The position numbers and the translations under genes were made by a program. Shown in pieces: positions 54,702 to 63,355 of a DNA stretch of 64,000 nucleotides (the stretch's first letter is position 1; each line of letters begins with the position of its first letter). Source of the DNA: Chryseobacterium oleae (lineage in GTDB: Bacteria; Bacteroidota; Bacteroidia; Flavobacteriales; Weeksellaceae); NCBI RefSeq assembly GCF_900115055.1, contig NZ_FOVD01000005.1, forward strand, positions 1-64,000. The letters run 5' to 3'. The notes under the pieces are model-generated. The model did no database searches. It saw only the letters and a program-made list of their open reading frames with translations, and was not told the DNA's origin.

Positions 54702-55118
54702 ATGAGCTCTACCCCTATTGAAGAAACTCCTATCTATTACCACGGCACCAAAGCGGATCTTAAAACCGGTGACCTCATCGAAATTGGTTTTAGTTCCAAT
54801 TACGGCACAAAAAGAAAGGCGAAATATATTTATCTTTCGGCTACGCTGGAAGCGGCAACCTGGGGTGCAGAACTCGCTTTCGGAGACGGGAAAGAAAGAA
54901 TTTATATCGTGGAACCGACGGGACCTATTGAGGATGATCCCAATTTAACGGACAAAAAATTTCCGGGAAATCCTACAAAGTCTTACCGTTCTCTGCATCC
55001 GTTTAAGGTGATCGGGAAAGTTACAGACTGGCAGGGACATTCACCTGAGCAACTGAAAACGATGAAAGATCATCTGGAAAAGCTAAAACAACAAGGCATT
55101 GAAGCTATTGAAGACTGA
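54702..55118 (+). CDS. arr: NAD(+)-rifampin ADP-ribosyltransferase (Arr)
   Basis: A 138-residue Arr enzyme, which inactivates rifamycins by ADP-ribosylating the C23 hydroxyl with NAD+. The family pattern is nearly complete: YYHGTKADLKTGDLIEIGFS near the start, YIYLSATLEAATWGAELA, RIYIVEPTGPIEDDPNLTDK and FPGNPTKSYRSLHPFKVIGK. His, Tyr and Asp positions of the NAD site are kept. It is chromosomal here, with no integron or IS nearby, so it is probably an intrinsic gene. A TPR gene follows after 17 bases. Confidence 0.95.
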   Translation: MSSTPIEETPIYYHGTKADLKTGDLIEIGFSSNYGTKRKAKYIYLSATLEAATWGAELAFGDGKERIYIVEPTGPIEDDPNLTDKKFPGNPTKSYRSLHPFKVIGKVTDWQGHSPEQLKTMKDHLEKLKQQGIEAIED

Positions 55119-55135
55119 TAAAATATAACTAGAAG

Positions 55136-55630
55136 ATGACAGAATCTGAACTTTGGGAAACGGAATTAACAACAATATGGGATCAATTGGGAAGCATTTC
55201 CAATGATGAATTCATTAACCGGATAAAAAAACATACGGACAAAATTTCTGCCGATGAACCCAACGCTATCGCAGATTTCGAAAGAGCCTGCGCGTATGAC
55301 TCAACAGGTTTTGAAAAGAATGCGGAACCGCTTTACAGATCTGCATTAGCTTCAGGTCTTACCGGATTACGGAGAAGAAGAGCCCGGATTCAATTGGCAA
55401 GTACCCTTCGGAATAACGGAAAAATACACGAAAGCATTGAGATTCTCAGGGAAGAAAAGAAAAACTATTCCGATGAACTGGATGATGCTGTCAATGCTTT
55501 TCTGGCACTGTCTCTTTCATCGCTTAATAATGATAAAGAAGCATTGTCGTTGGTTTTGGAATCGTTATCCAAACATTTGCCAAGGTATAACAGATCGGTG
55601 TATAATTATTCGAAGGAGCTGGTACAATAA
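55136..55630 (+). CDS. Tetratricopeptide repeat protein
   Basis: A 164-residue helical protein with TPR-like units: FERACAYDSTGFEKNAEPLY, ASGLTGLRRRRARIQLASTL and NGKIHESIEILREEKKNYSD, followed by a further pair. No signal peptide or membrane segment. Similar small TPR proteins often lie near arr-like or acetyltransferase genes in other bacteria. It is only 17 bases after arr and so is likely co-transcribed, though a functional link is not evident. Confidence 0.82.
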   Translation: MTESELWETELTTIWDQLGSISNDEFINRIKKHTDKISADEPNAIADFERACAYDSTGFEKNAEPLYRSALASGLTGLRRRRARIQLASTLRNNGKIHESIEILREEKKNYSDELDDAVNAFLALSLSSLNNDKEALSLVLESLSKHLPRYNRSVYNYSKELVQ

Positions 55631-55708
55631 AAATCGAGCATCTTATAAGTTTTAAAGAAAATTTACGTTTAAAGCTCAGAACTTTACACCATAAAAACTC
55701 ATTCATTC

Positions 55709-56455
55709 ATGAAAATATTTTATGTAGTCCTTATTTGCTTTTCTTTGATATGCAACGGCCAGTTAGAAATACATCCAACATATTTAACCTCTGATAAAAA
55801 TATCACATCTCAAAAGCTTGAGAAAACAGATGATATTAACCTTTTCCATCTTTCAAAAGTTCAGTATTTGGGAAGAGCGCAAGCTTCTATAGAATTAAGC
55901 TATACCGATTACGACCGGGATAATCCAATCCTTACCAATAATTATGAACGTCCTACTGATATTTTACATAAACGGTATAAAGATGATTACAAAAACATCA
56001 GACTTTTTGCGGATATCGGTCAAACAACACCTTTGAAACGGACCTTTCCTGATCTTACAAAAATCACAGAAGAAGAAATAAATATTCAACTGGATAGAAT
56101 GGATAAAGGTAAAGAACAGACAAAAGAAATTCCAGAGATAACCAATTATTATGACGGATTTCCCGTTACCATTTATAACGAAGAGGATAAAGATATTATC
56201 ATTGGATTTGGAAATCATATTCCACTGGAACTTGAAGCTTTAGACAAAGAAAATAACTGGAAAACAATTTATAGTCGCAGAATATATTCATGTGGTGTTG
56301 GAATACGATACATCATGCTAAAACCCAAACAGATCATAACTGTTTTTCAACCCAGATTGAGCGGAAATTTTAAAACCAAATTTAGGTACAGACTGAAAAA
56401 TATGCTTTCCAATGAGTTCGAAGGAAAGATTAATGAAGATTATTTTAAAAACTGA
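55709..56455 (+). CDS. Secreted protein, unknown
   Basis: A 248-residue product with a signal peptide (MKIFYVVLICFSLICNG). No family is recognised. The mature part is acidic and beta-rich with NNYERPTDILHKRYKDDYKN and a late block IIIGFGNHIPLELEALDKEN. The end (KIYSRRIYSCGVGIRYIMLK-like) has two aromatic-rich strands. It is followed immediately by a lipoprotein gene (gap of one base), so both may be made together. Confidence 0.65.
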   Translation: MKIFYVVLICFSLICNGQLEIHPTYLTSDKNITSQKLEKTDDINLFHLSKVQYLGRAQASIELSYTDYDRDNPILTNNYERPTDILHKRYKDDYKNIRLFADIGQTTPLKRTFPDLTKITEEEINIQLDRMDKGKEQTKEIPEITNYYDGFPVTIYNEEDKDIIIGFGNHIPLELEALDKENNWKTIYSRRIYSCGVGIRYIMLKPKQIITVFQPRLSGNFKTKFRYRLKNMLSNEFEGKINEDYFKN

Positions 56456-56456
56456 T

Positions 56457-56963
56457 ATGAAAAATTTAGCTTTTGTTTTAACCTCTGTATTCCTCCTCTC
56501 CTGTGAAAGCGGCAAAGAAAAACTTTCAAAAGCTGAAAAAGAATGTGCAGCACAGACAAAAATTGACGGTTTTCCAGTTTCTTTCTTCGGATATTTTCCA
56601 AAAGATGCAGACAGTATTCATATTAAGATCAAAAGAGGAGATCAGGTGATTAAAAGTTACAACGACAAAATCCCAGATCTTATTTCCGATTCTTTGAGAC
56701 ACCAGAGAAATTATTTCGTAAAAAATGAAATACTTTTAACGGATACGGTATTTGTGAAAATTAAAAGCGAACCTGTTAAAAAGATCTATGGCTTTACATA
56801 TTTGGTTCGAAGCCATAATACCATGATGAATAAAGACTGGGGCTGTGATTTCTATGAACTCATTGTAGACGGCAAAGTCAGCCAGGGTGCAACGGTAGAC
56901 TTTACGATTAAAAACTGGAAAATCATTGACAGAAAGGACTGCAGAAAATATTATCATTTCTAG
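56457..56963 (+). CDS. Small lipoprotein, unknown
   Basis: A 168-residue lipoprotein with signal MKNLAFVLTSVFLLSCESGK (lipobox Cys at residue 16). I start at the ATG at 56457, which begins this signal; an upstream in-frame ATG lies within the previous gene. The mature part is rich in Lys and Asp, with FFGYFPKDADSIHIKIKRGD and a closing VDFTIKNWKIIDRKDC. It follows the preceding secreted-protein gene after one base. Function unknown. Confidence 0.72.
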   Translation: MKNLAFVLTSVFLLSCESGKEKLSKAEKECAAQTKIDGFPVSFFGYFPKDADSIHIKIKRGDQVIKSYNDKIPDLISDSLRHQRNYFVKNEILLTDTVFVKIKSEPVKKIYGFTYLVRSHNTMMNKDWGCDFYELIVDGKVSQGATVDFTIKNWKIIDRKDCRKYYHF

Positions 56964-57084
56964 TCATCATTGCTCGCACATACATTTCACTTTTTACATG
57001 CTACATTTTACATTTCACAACATTCTATTTCTTTTCGTAATTTAACACTCCGGAAAAAGTTCCGCCACACCAAAATATCACATT

Positions 57085-57843
57085 ATGAAAACTGCCGGCT
57101 ATATCAAAGTGAAGCTGTCTATTCTGCTATGCGGTCTGTATTTTCTGTTCAATTCCTGTTCAGGACCGGAACCGGCATCAAAGATTACAGATATTTCTGA
57201 TCTGAAAGCGGAAATCAGCATCTACCAAAAACTGACAGATGAAAATGACAACAGTATTTCTGTAGTCCTTCGTGATAAGAACGGTAAAATGTTTGGCAAC
57301 GACTCTGTGAATATATGGGTGAATGGCAAAAAAGCAGAATACAAAATCGTACAGCAGCTCTATTACAACAAAAACTACCTGTACCACACTGAAAAAATAG
57401 CCCCGGAACATAATCAATATCATCTTCAGATTCAATTGGCCAACGGCAAAAAGTTTTTCCTGGGCAGGGTTCCTTCCCTGAAATTAAGCAGTGCAAGAAA
57501 TATTATTTATGAAGAAGAAAACTCTTTGAACAAGGATTTTTCTATTCACTGGTCCGGCCTTCAGGATGTGAATGTACTTTACTTATCTAAAAGTGTTAAA
57601 ATAGAAAACAAAGAGAAGAATAATATTGAAACGTTTATGCAACAGCCGGGAGATACCGTCAGGATCGGTCCGTCAGGAACTTACTCTCTGAAAAAGGAAA
57701 AGTTCTCCAAACCGGGTGAAACGTTAGATATCCTTGGATTTGAATTCACTGCTGAAAAAACAGGAACTGTCAATTCTAAGCTGTTAAAAGGAAGCAGCAT
57801 TATGATAAGAGGAAGCCATGACGAGCATGCGAACTTCAAATAA
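57085..57843 (+). CDS. Lipoprotein, unknown
   Basis: A 252-residue product with a lipoprotein signal (LCGLYFLFNSCSGPEP, lipobox Cys at residue 25). The mature part is probably two beta domains: LKAEISIYQKLTDENDNSIS near the start and a late segment SKPGETLDILGFEFTAEKTG. It shares the plan, not obvious sequence, with the lipoprotein just upstream. Function unknown. The 121-base space before it holds the likely promoter. Confidence 0.7.
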   Translation: MKTAGYIKVKLSILLCGLYFLFNSCSGPEPASKITDISDLKAEISIYQKLTDENDNSISVVLRDKNGKMFGNDSVNIWVNGKKAEYKIVQQLYYNKNYLYHTEKIAPEHNQYHLQIQLANGKKFFLGRVPSLKLSSARNIIYEEENSLNKDFSIHWSGLQDVNVLYLSKSVKIENKEKNNIETFMQQPGDTVRIGPSGTYSLKKEKFSKPGETLDILGFEFTAEKTGTVNSKLLKGSSIMIRGSHDEHANFK

Positions 57844-57913
57844 AAAACTAATTTAATTTTTAAGACAGGATATTCCCGTACAGAATATCTCCAACTTTAT
57901 TTAATCATCAATT

Positions 57914-59158
57914 ATGCAAAACACTACAATCCAGGAAGAATGGTTCTCAAAAGGAGAACGATATGCAACAGAAATAAATGAAATGGTTGATTTCGGTGAA
58001 AAGAACGGCTGGGAAAACTGGAAAGGCGAAGAACCTGAAGACAAGAGATCAAATCTTGCCGAAAGCGTTTTTAATCTGCTTAAAACAGCCAATCAGAACG
58101 GAGATATTGAAAACTTCAGAGCCAATTTTCCGCCGGCTCATACGCCTATCATTCCTTTACTGGAAAACAGGTCGCAGAGCATTGAGCAGCTTCATTTTAT
58201 TTCCGGTGAAAAGATCGTTTTCATGACCGGAACTTCTTATGAAAAAAGACAGGCTTATTTGCTGGATCATGGTCAGGTGACTCAACTTGACGAAAATATT
58301 CAGGCCATTGGAAAATCTAAACAGAATGATGTTTTTGCCATCGCAACTCCCGGTAAAATATCCGTTTACAAAGGTTGGGAAGGCGCAATCATCAATGAAT
58401 TTGAATTGACCCAAACTGTAGAACTGGGAATTACAGAGCTGATCCCGTTCAATGATGGAAGCAAAGTTCTTCTGGTCACTTCATTCGGAATCTATCTGAT
58501 CTCGCAGAAAGAAGAAAAACTCATTCATCCGATCAATGAAGATGACGAAGAAGACTGGACGCCTGATATTGATATGGAAAATGCCACCCTTTCCAACAAC
58601 AATTCTTACATTGTGGTAGGAGACCAAAGCTATGATCACAGGATTTTAGATCCGGAAGGTAATACTTTAGGCTCAATCGGGGCACAGTCCTCCTATCCGC
58701 ATTTCTGTCTGTTTGCGAAAGATGACAGCCAGCTGATCACGAATTCCTGTCATTTCTACAACGGGATCACCATAGGCATCAATTCCGGTCAGTATGAAGG
58801 CGCTGATATCGAAGCGTATACAGAAAGTGATGATTATACCATCATTGACGAAGAAATGCGAGTGTATGCAGGTACCGCTACAAAAGACTATTACATTCTG
58901 GGGGATGCTTACGGATACATCAAAGCATTTGATAAAGACGGAAAACAGTTGTGGAGACATTTTCTAGGTTCCTCCATCTCAGGAATAACCCTTTCGGATG
59001 ATGAAAAAACACTTTGGGTGGCTGCCCATTCCGGGATTTTGCACCAATTGAAACTGGACAAAGGCCGACGGGATACACACACCATCGGAAACGGAAATCA
59101 TTATGAGGAATTCAGACTGCTGATCTGGAAAGATGAGCCCCAGATCTGGAAATGGTAA
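57914..59158 (+). CDS. Cytosolic beta-propeller protein, unknown
   Basis: A 414-residue soluble product. The first 90 residues form a helical head with ATEINEMVDFGEKNGWENWK. The rest contains repeating strands of the WD40/PQQ type, such as DVFAIATPGKISVYKGWEGA, GITELIPFNDGSKVLLVTSF, YILGDAYGYIKAFDKDGKQL and ISGITLSDDEKTLWVAAHSG, about six or seven blades. No signal peptide. It is followed by a strong terminator. A scaffold role is likely; the partner is not known. Confidence 0.75.
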   Translation: MQNTTIQEEWFSKGERYATEINEMVDFGEKNGWENWKGEEPEDKRSNLAESVFNLLKTANQNGDIENFRANFPPAHTPIIPLLENRSQSIEQLHFISGEKIVFMTGTSYEKRQAYLLDHGQVTQLDENIQAIGKSKQNDVFAIATPGKISVYKGWEGAIINEFELTQTVELGITELIPFNDGSKVLLVTSFGIYLISQKEEKLIHPINEDDEEDWTPDIDMENATLSNNNSYIVVGDQSYDHRILDPEGNTLGSIGAQSSYPHFCLFAKDDSQLITNSCHFYNGITIGINSGQYEGADIEAYTESDDYTIIDEEMRVYAGTATKDYYILGDAYGYIKAFDKDGKQLWRHFLGSSISGITLSDDEKTLWVAAHSGILHQLKLDKGRRDTHTIGNGNHYEEFRLLIWKDEPQIWKW

Positions 59159-59174
59159 TATTTTTATAACGCAA

Positions 59175-59201
59175 AAACGCTCTGGCTTCAGAGCGTTTTT
59201 T
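59175..59201 (+). terminator. Terminator, directly followed by a TATTTTTA element
   Basis: AAACGCTCTG and CAGAGCGTTT form a perfect 10-bp stem with a four-base loop and T tail. TATTTTTA (59202-59209) abuts it, 28 bases before the next ATG. Confidence 0.9.
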
Positions 59202-59237
59202 TATTTTTACACTACCTAAACCTAATGAATAATAAAC

Positions 59238-59786
59238 ATGAAAAAAGTAGTTCTTGATCTCGCCGTTACTTTAGATGGATTTATCGAAGGTCCCAATGGA
59301 GAAACCGATTGGTGCATTATGGATGACGACATGAATTTTGACGGATTTCTGGACAGTATCGATACCATTTTTTATGGCAGGGTCAGTTATGACGCGTGGG
59401 GAAATTATAAGCCGGAAGACAGTGCTGATGCTGAAGAAAAGAAACTTTGGACATCTGTACATACAAAAAACAAATATGTCTTTTCAACACAGACCAAAGA
59501 GAATCCGCAGGCCGTTTTTATCAGTTCAGACATTGTTGAAAAAGTGGCAGAGATCAAAAAACAGGCTGGAAAAGACATCTGGCTTTATGGTGGGGCCAGT
59601 CTTATCAAAACCTTTATTCAGCTTCATCTTATCGATGTATACAGAATCTCTGTTCACCCTGTTGCCTTAGGAAGCGGAAAACCATTATTTGAAAATATGA
59701 AAGAGAGACTAGAACTGAAACTGATCGCAACCCATACCTTCCAATCCGGAGTGGTACAGCTCATCTATGAACCGCAGCGCCCATAA
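59238..59786 (+). CDS. Dihydrofolate reductase family protein (RibD C-terminal type)
   Basis: A 182-residue NADPH-dependent reductase-like protein of the RibD C-terminal/YyaP group. It begins VVLDLAVTLDGFIEGPNGET, continues with DTIFYGRVSYDAW and has the cofactor-site Gly pair in IWLYGGASLIKTFIQLHLID, then RISVHPVALGSGKPLF. Such small reductases are common in Bacteroidota, with unknown substrates; folate metabolism should not be assumed. It is a single gene with its own promoter and hairpin. Confidence 0.9.
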   Translation: MKKVVLDLAVTLDGFIEGPNGETDWCIMDDDMNFDGFLDSIDTIFYGRVSYDAWGNYKPEDSADAEEKKLWTSVHTKNKYVFSTQTKENPQAVFISSDIVEKVAEIKKQAGKDIWLYGGASLIKTFIQLHLIDVYRISVHPVALGSGKPLFENMKERLELKLIATHTFQSGVVQLIYEPQRP

Positions 59787-59901
59787 ACAAATCTTCAAAA
59801 AAGCCCAATAATACAGGGATTTCACCATACTTTACAAATCTCTTTTTGTACATTAGCCTTTTAATCACAAACTTGCTATACAGCAAAACAATATATTAAT
59901 C

Positions 59902-60681
59902 ATGGAAAAATACGCACAATCGTCAGACGGACAGAAAATTCATTATAAAGAAAGCGGCCAGGGAAATACTACCCTATTATTCGTACACGGATGGCTCGGC
60001 AATGCAGAATGGTGGAACAGCCAGGAGGCCTATTTCAGGAATACCTATCATATTGTACAAATGAGCCTTGCCGGACATGGATTGTCTGATAAATCACGAA
60101 AAGAATGGTCAAGTGAGCTGTATGCAGAAGATATCAAGACAGTAGCAGATCAGATTGATTCATCCGAAATTATTCTTATAGGACATTCCATGTCGGGAGC
60201 TTATGTTCTGGAAGCTTCTTTAAAAATACCTCAGGTTAAGGCTCTTATTCTGATAGACACCATAAAAGATTTTGATGAAGCCTTTACGGATGAGCAGGCT
60301 GAGCAATATATGTTTGTACATTATCGCAATGATTTTAAAAATGCAGTTGAACATATTCTTCCTCAATATCTTTTTGTGGAAAACACACCAACTGATGTAA
60401 GAGAAAGACTGCAGAATGAGTTTCTTAAAAACACATCGGAAGCAGCCATTTATCTCCTAAGACCTTTATATATAAAAGATTTCAGAGATATCGCTTCAAA
60501 AGTTCAGGTACCGGTAAGAGCCATCAATTCTGATAATTCTCCTACTAACATTGAGAATAACAGAAAGTATTTAAAAGATTACGACTTCGTTGAAATAGCA
60601 GGAACCGGTCATTACCCAATGCTGGAAAATCCGGAGAAGTTTAACGAATTACTTGAACAGACGATCAAAGAACTTATCTAA
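59902..60681 (+). CDS. Alpha/beta fold hydrolase
   Basis: A 259-residue cytosolic hydrolase. The oxyanion region is FVHGWLGNAEWW, the nucleophile elbow is GHSMSGAYVLEA (Ser in GxSxSG context), and the catalytic His is in GTGHYPMLENPEKF near the end. An Asp in RAINSDNSPT is the likely acid. It resembles epoxide-hydrolase or lactonase-type enzymes. No neighbour suggests a substrate. It is followed by a DUF4272 gene after 23 bases. Confidence 0.9.
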   Translation: MEKYAQSSDGQKIHYKESGQGNTTLLFVHGWLGNAEWWNSQEAYFRNTYHIVQMSLAGHGLSDKSRKEWSSELYAEDIKTVADQIDSSEIILIGHSMSGAYVLEASLKIPQVKALILIDTIKDFDEAFTDEQAEQYMFVHYRNDFKNAVEHILPQYLFVENTPTDVRERLQNEFLKNTSEAAIYLLRPLYIKDFRDIASKVQVPVRAINSDNSPTNIENNRKYLKDYDFVEIAGTGHYPMLENPEKFNELLEQTIKELI

Positions 60682-60704
60682 ATTCCTTACACCAATCCGT
60701 TATT

Positions 60705-61373
60705 ATGCTCAATATCTCCACAAACGAAGAAGGTCTTTCGAGAAAAGAAAGAACTGAGGAAATCCTTAAAAAAGAAGGCATTAAAATTAATTTCAACCTT
60801 CCCTATATAGAAACAGAAGAAGAAACCACCCTGAGAACTTCTGAAGAAATCGCGCGAAGGCTGACCGTTCTTGCTGTCACCAACCTTATCGCTTTTGATT
60901 CCATAGAGCCGGAAGAAGCCATTGATTATTTGAAAGAACATGATCTCTGTGACTTTGTAACTCCGGACGAAAAAGATTTTTTAAACGATCCTACAGAACA
61001 CAAAAAATCTCAGGAAAGCTGGAAGTGTGAATGCATCTGGGTTTTATTCTGGGCCTTAAAAATCGTTGACACTCTACCCTTTCCCGATGAATTATGCGAT
61101 CTGAATGATATTCCGGCGGAGCATTATCCTGTGGGCGGCGATCTTGATCCCAATGATTTCATCAATCGAAGGTACGAAGTCCGTTCAAAATCTGAAATCC
61201 TTGATGCTGCCGATTTATATTACAGATACGATTGGGCCTGTGTAGATGCCCGTATCAACAACCTTGAAATGGAGAAAATAGATTCCGGGATTGTGTATGA
61301 AAGACATTATGCGTTAAACTGGCTGATCACGTATATGGATCAGGATTGGGATGATGTTTCATGTGATACTTAA
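60705..61373 (+). CDS. DUF4272 family protein
   Basis: A 222-residue acidic soluble protein of the DUF4272 family. The typical features are NLPYIETEEETTLRTSEEIA, RRLTVLAVTNLI, ESWKCECIWVLFWALKIVD and the end AADLYYRYDWACVDARINNL, RHYALNWLITYMDQDWDDV. The family has unknown function and is occasionally found next to immunity genes. It is close (23 bases) to the alpha/beta hydrolase and probably co-transcribed. Confidence 0.9.
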   Translation: MLNISTNEEGLSRKERTEEILKKEGIKINFNLPYIETEEETTLRTSEEIARRLTVLAVTNLIAFDSIEPEEAIDYLKEHDLCDFVTPDEKDFLNDPTEHKKSQESWKCECIWVLFWALKIVDTLPFPDELCDLNDIPAEHYPVGGDLDPNDFINRRYEVRSKSEILDAADLYYRYDWACVDARINNLEMEKIDSGIVYERHYALNWLITYMDQDWDDVSCDT

Positions 61374-61420
61374 TCTGTGCAACAAGAAATTTTCTTCCAC
61401 AATCATGTAACTCATTCCTA

Positions 61421-61446
61421 AAATTCCTTTATTCAAAGGAATTTTT
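61421..61446 (+). terminator. Terminator after the DUF4272 gene
   Basis: AAATTCCTTT and AAAGGAATTT form a perfect 10-bp stem with a four-base loop, followed by TT and a C-rich tail. Confidence 0.8.
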
Positions 61447-61520
61447 CCTTGGCTTATTACTTTTGGCTTGAGGAGCAATCAATATCTGAATAGTTTTGTC
61501 CTATACAATATAACAACACT

Positions 61521-62270
61521 ATGAATAAAGAATTGATTTTTCTAAGAGCGTTTGCTTTTGCAACAGTAATCGGGATGGTTTTCCTCACGACCTCAGCTTT
61601 TAAAACAAACGGAAATCAAAAATTCACGGAAATTGATGTCGAAAGAATTAATATCGTAGAAAAAGACGGTACGGTAAAAATGATCATCACCAATGTTGAC
61701 CGGTTTCCCAACGGAAATGATAAAATCAATACCCGACCAACCAATCAAAGCCGGAAAAAACGTTCAGGAATGCTGTTTTTTAATGAAGACGGTATTGAAT
61801 GTGGAGGATTTATCTATGACGGACAAAAAAAGGAAAACGGACATAGCTCTGGTTTATCGTTAACCTATGATCAATACGACGGAGATCAGGTGATGCAGCT
61901 TTTAACCCAGGATTATACAAAAGGAGGCAAACGGTTTGTATCCAGCAGTCTTGCTTTTAATGATCGTCCTTCAGAAGAATCACAAATTAAAACTTCCGAA
62001 ATTATGAAAGAGCTTGAAGAACTCCGGAAAAAAGATCCTAAAGTCATGCAGCAAAAGTATGACGACTATGTAAAAAAGAATCTGATAGGAGGCGCTCCGA
62101 GAATTATGCTGGGGAAATCCAAAGCTGAAAATAACGGCCTCTTTTTGTTTGACGACAAAGGAATGCCCAAAGCGATGTTCTATATTGATAAAGAAAATAA
62201 TGCAAAACTTGATTTCTATAATGACAAAGGAGAGGTCACCGCATCATTCCCGGATCATAAGACAAAATAA
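61521..62270 (+). CDS. Membrane-anchored or secreted protein, unknown
   Basis: A 249-residue product with an N-terminal hydrophobic segment (FAFATVIGMVFLTTSAF, residues 11-27) that is a signal anchor or signal peptide. The mature part starts FTEIDVERINIVEKDGTVKM and later repeats related short strands (MLFFNEDGIECGGFIYDGQK; LFLFDDKGMPKAMFYIDKEN; AKLDFYNDKGEVTASFPDHK), each a D/N-x-G turn, like YD-type or beta-helix repeats. A family is not recognised. It is followed by a terminator and the second LytS gene. Confidence 0.7.
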   Translation: MNKELIFLRAFAFATVIGMVFLTTSAFKTNGNQKFTEIDVERINIVEKDGTVKMIITNVDRFPNGNDKINTRPTNQSRKKRSGMLFFNEDGIECGGFIYDGQKKENGHSSGLSLTYDQYDGDQVMQLLTQDYTKGGKRFVSSSLAFNDRPSEESQIKTSEIMKELEELRKKDPKVMQQKYDDYVKKNLIGGAPRIMLGKSKAENNGLFLFDDKGMPKAMFYIDKENNAKLDFYNDKGEVTASFPDHKTK

Positions 62271-62284
62271 TTTGAGTCATCAGC

Positions 62285-62314
62285 AGCCCTTTATTTTTTA
62301 TAGGGCTATTTTTG
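62285..62314 (+). terminator. Terminator ahead of the second two-component pair
   Basis: AGCCCT and AGGGCT pair around a T-rich loop, with A/T pairs extending the stem, followed by ATTTTTG. Confidence 0.8.
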
Positions 62315-62335
62315 TATCATCTGACCAGAATATCT

Positions 62336-63355
62336 ATGAAAAATATGTTGAACGAAATTAGACAAAGCAAGTACTTTCTATTTTTTGTATTTCTTTTTGG
62401 CTATGCCCAATCCATACAGATCAGGCTTCTGGTAAGGAAAACACTTGACTGGTATATCTTCACTCCGGAAGCAGCAGTCCTGTCTTTTATAAGTGCCGGA
62501 ATTCTGTTTTTTGTGATGCATTTCTTTATGAAACACTGGCAGAAATCAGATACTTTCAGCACGGGTGAAGCATTAAAAATATTCAGCACCTCAATGCTCG
62601 TCTATTTAGCTGTTATGAAGCTATTAGGATTGTGCATCTCACTGGCATTTAACACTCTTGAAAGAAATTTCAATCAGGAGACCCTGATACTTTCAACCCT
62701 GTCCGAAACAATGGACACTTTTATCTATGGAAGTTTTTTTCTGGCTTTCTACTATTATCAAAAAAACAAAAGAAAACAAAAACAGATCGATGAATATAAT
62801 CAGGCATTCTCCGAAGCAAAGATCAGTCAGCTCAAATCACAGCTTAACCCTCATTTCCTGTTCAATAATCTGAATGTTTTAGACCAGTTAATCAACGAAG
62901 ATCAATACAAAGCCTCTGATTTCCTGAATGAATTTGCTGACATATATAGGTATGTTCTTCAGGTTTCTGATAAAAGTTTAATCTCAATAGATGAAGAAAT
63001 TTCTTTTGCAAAAAAATACTTCAACCTCATGCAGCACAAGTATGGCAATGCTTATCTGCTGGAAATCCAAAATCTAAACACCAGGGGACAAATCATACCG
63101 CTCACCCTGCAGCTGCTTTTGGAAAATGCCATTCAGCACAACCTCGGAACAGAAAAAAATCCTGTTTTGATTACCATCTCTGTGGACAGCAGTCTTGTCG
63201 TATCAAATAATACCGTGATCAAAAGAAACACAAAATCCACTTCCGGAAGGGCACTGAATAATCTGAGGCAGCAATATGCTCTGTTAGCCAGTACACAGTT
63301 TGAAATCATCCATACGGAAAATGAGTTTTCAGTAACTTTACCCATAATCCCATGA
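62336..63355 (+). CDS. LytS-type sensor histidine kinase
   Basis: A 339-residue membrane kinase of the His_kinase family. Four helices occupy about residues 12-150. The phosphoacceptor motif is LKSQLNPHFLFNNLNVLDQL, followed by the ATPase N-box LLLENAIQH and the end NNTVIKRNTKSTSGRALNNL. The G box is less conserved, as is usual for this family. I start at the ATG at 62336; the TTG 24 bases upstream is inside the terminator. Its stop overlaps the start of the regulator (ATGA), so the two are coupled. Confidence 0.92.
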   Translation: MKNMLNEIRQSKYFLFFVFLFGYAQSIQIRLLVRKTLDWYIFTPEAAVLSFISAGILFFVMHFFMKHWQKSDTFSTGEALKIFSTSMLVYLAVMKLLGLCISLAFNTLERNFNQETLILSTLSETMDTFIYGSFFLAFYYYQKNKRKQKQIDEYNQAFSEAKISQLKSQLNPHFLFNNLNVLDQLINEDQYKASDFLNEFADIYRYVLQVSDKSLISIDEEISFAKKYFNLMQHKYGNAYLLEIQNLNTRGQIIPLTLQLLLENAIQHNLGTEKNPVLITISVDSSLVVSNNTVIKRNTKSTSGRALNNLRQQYALLASTQFEIIHTENEFSVTLPIIP

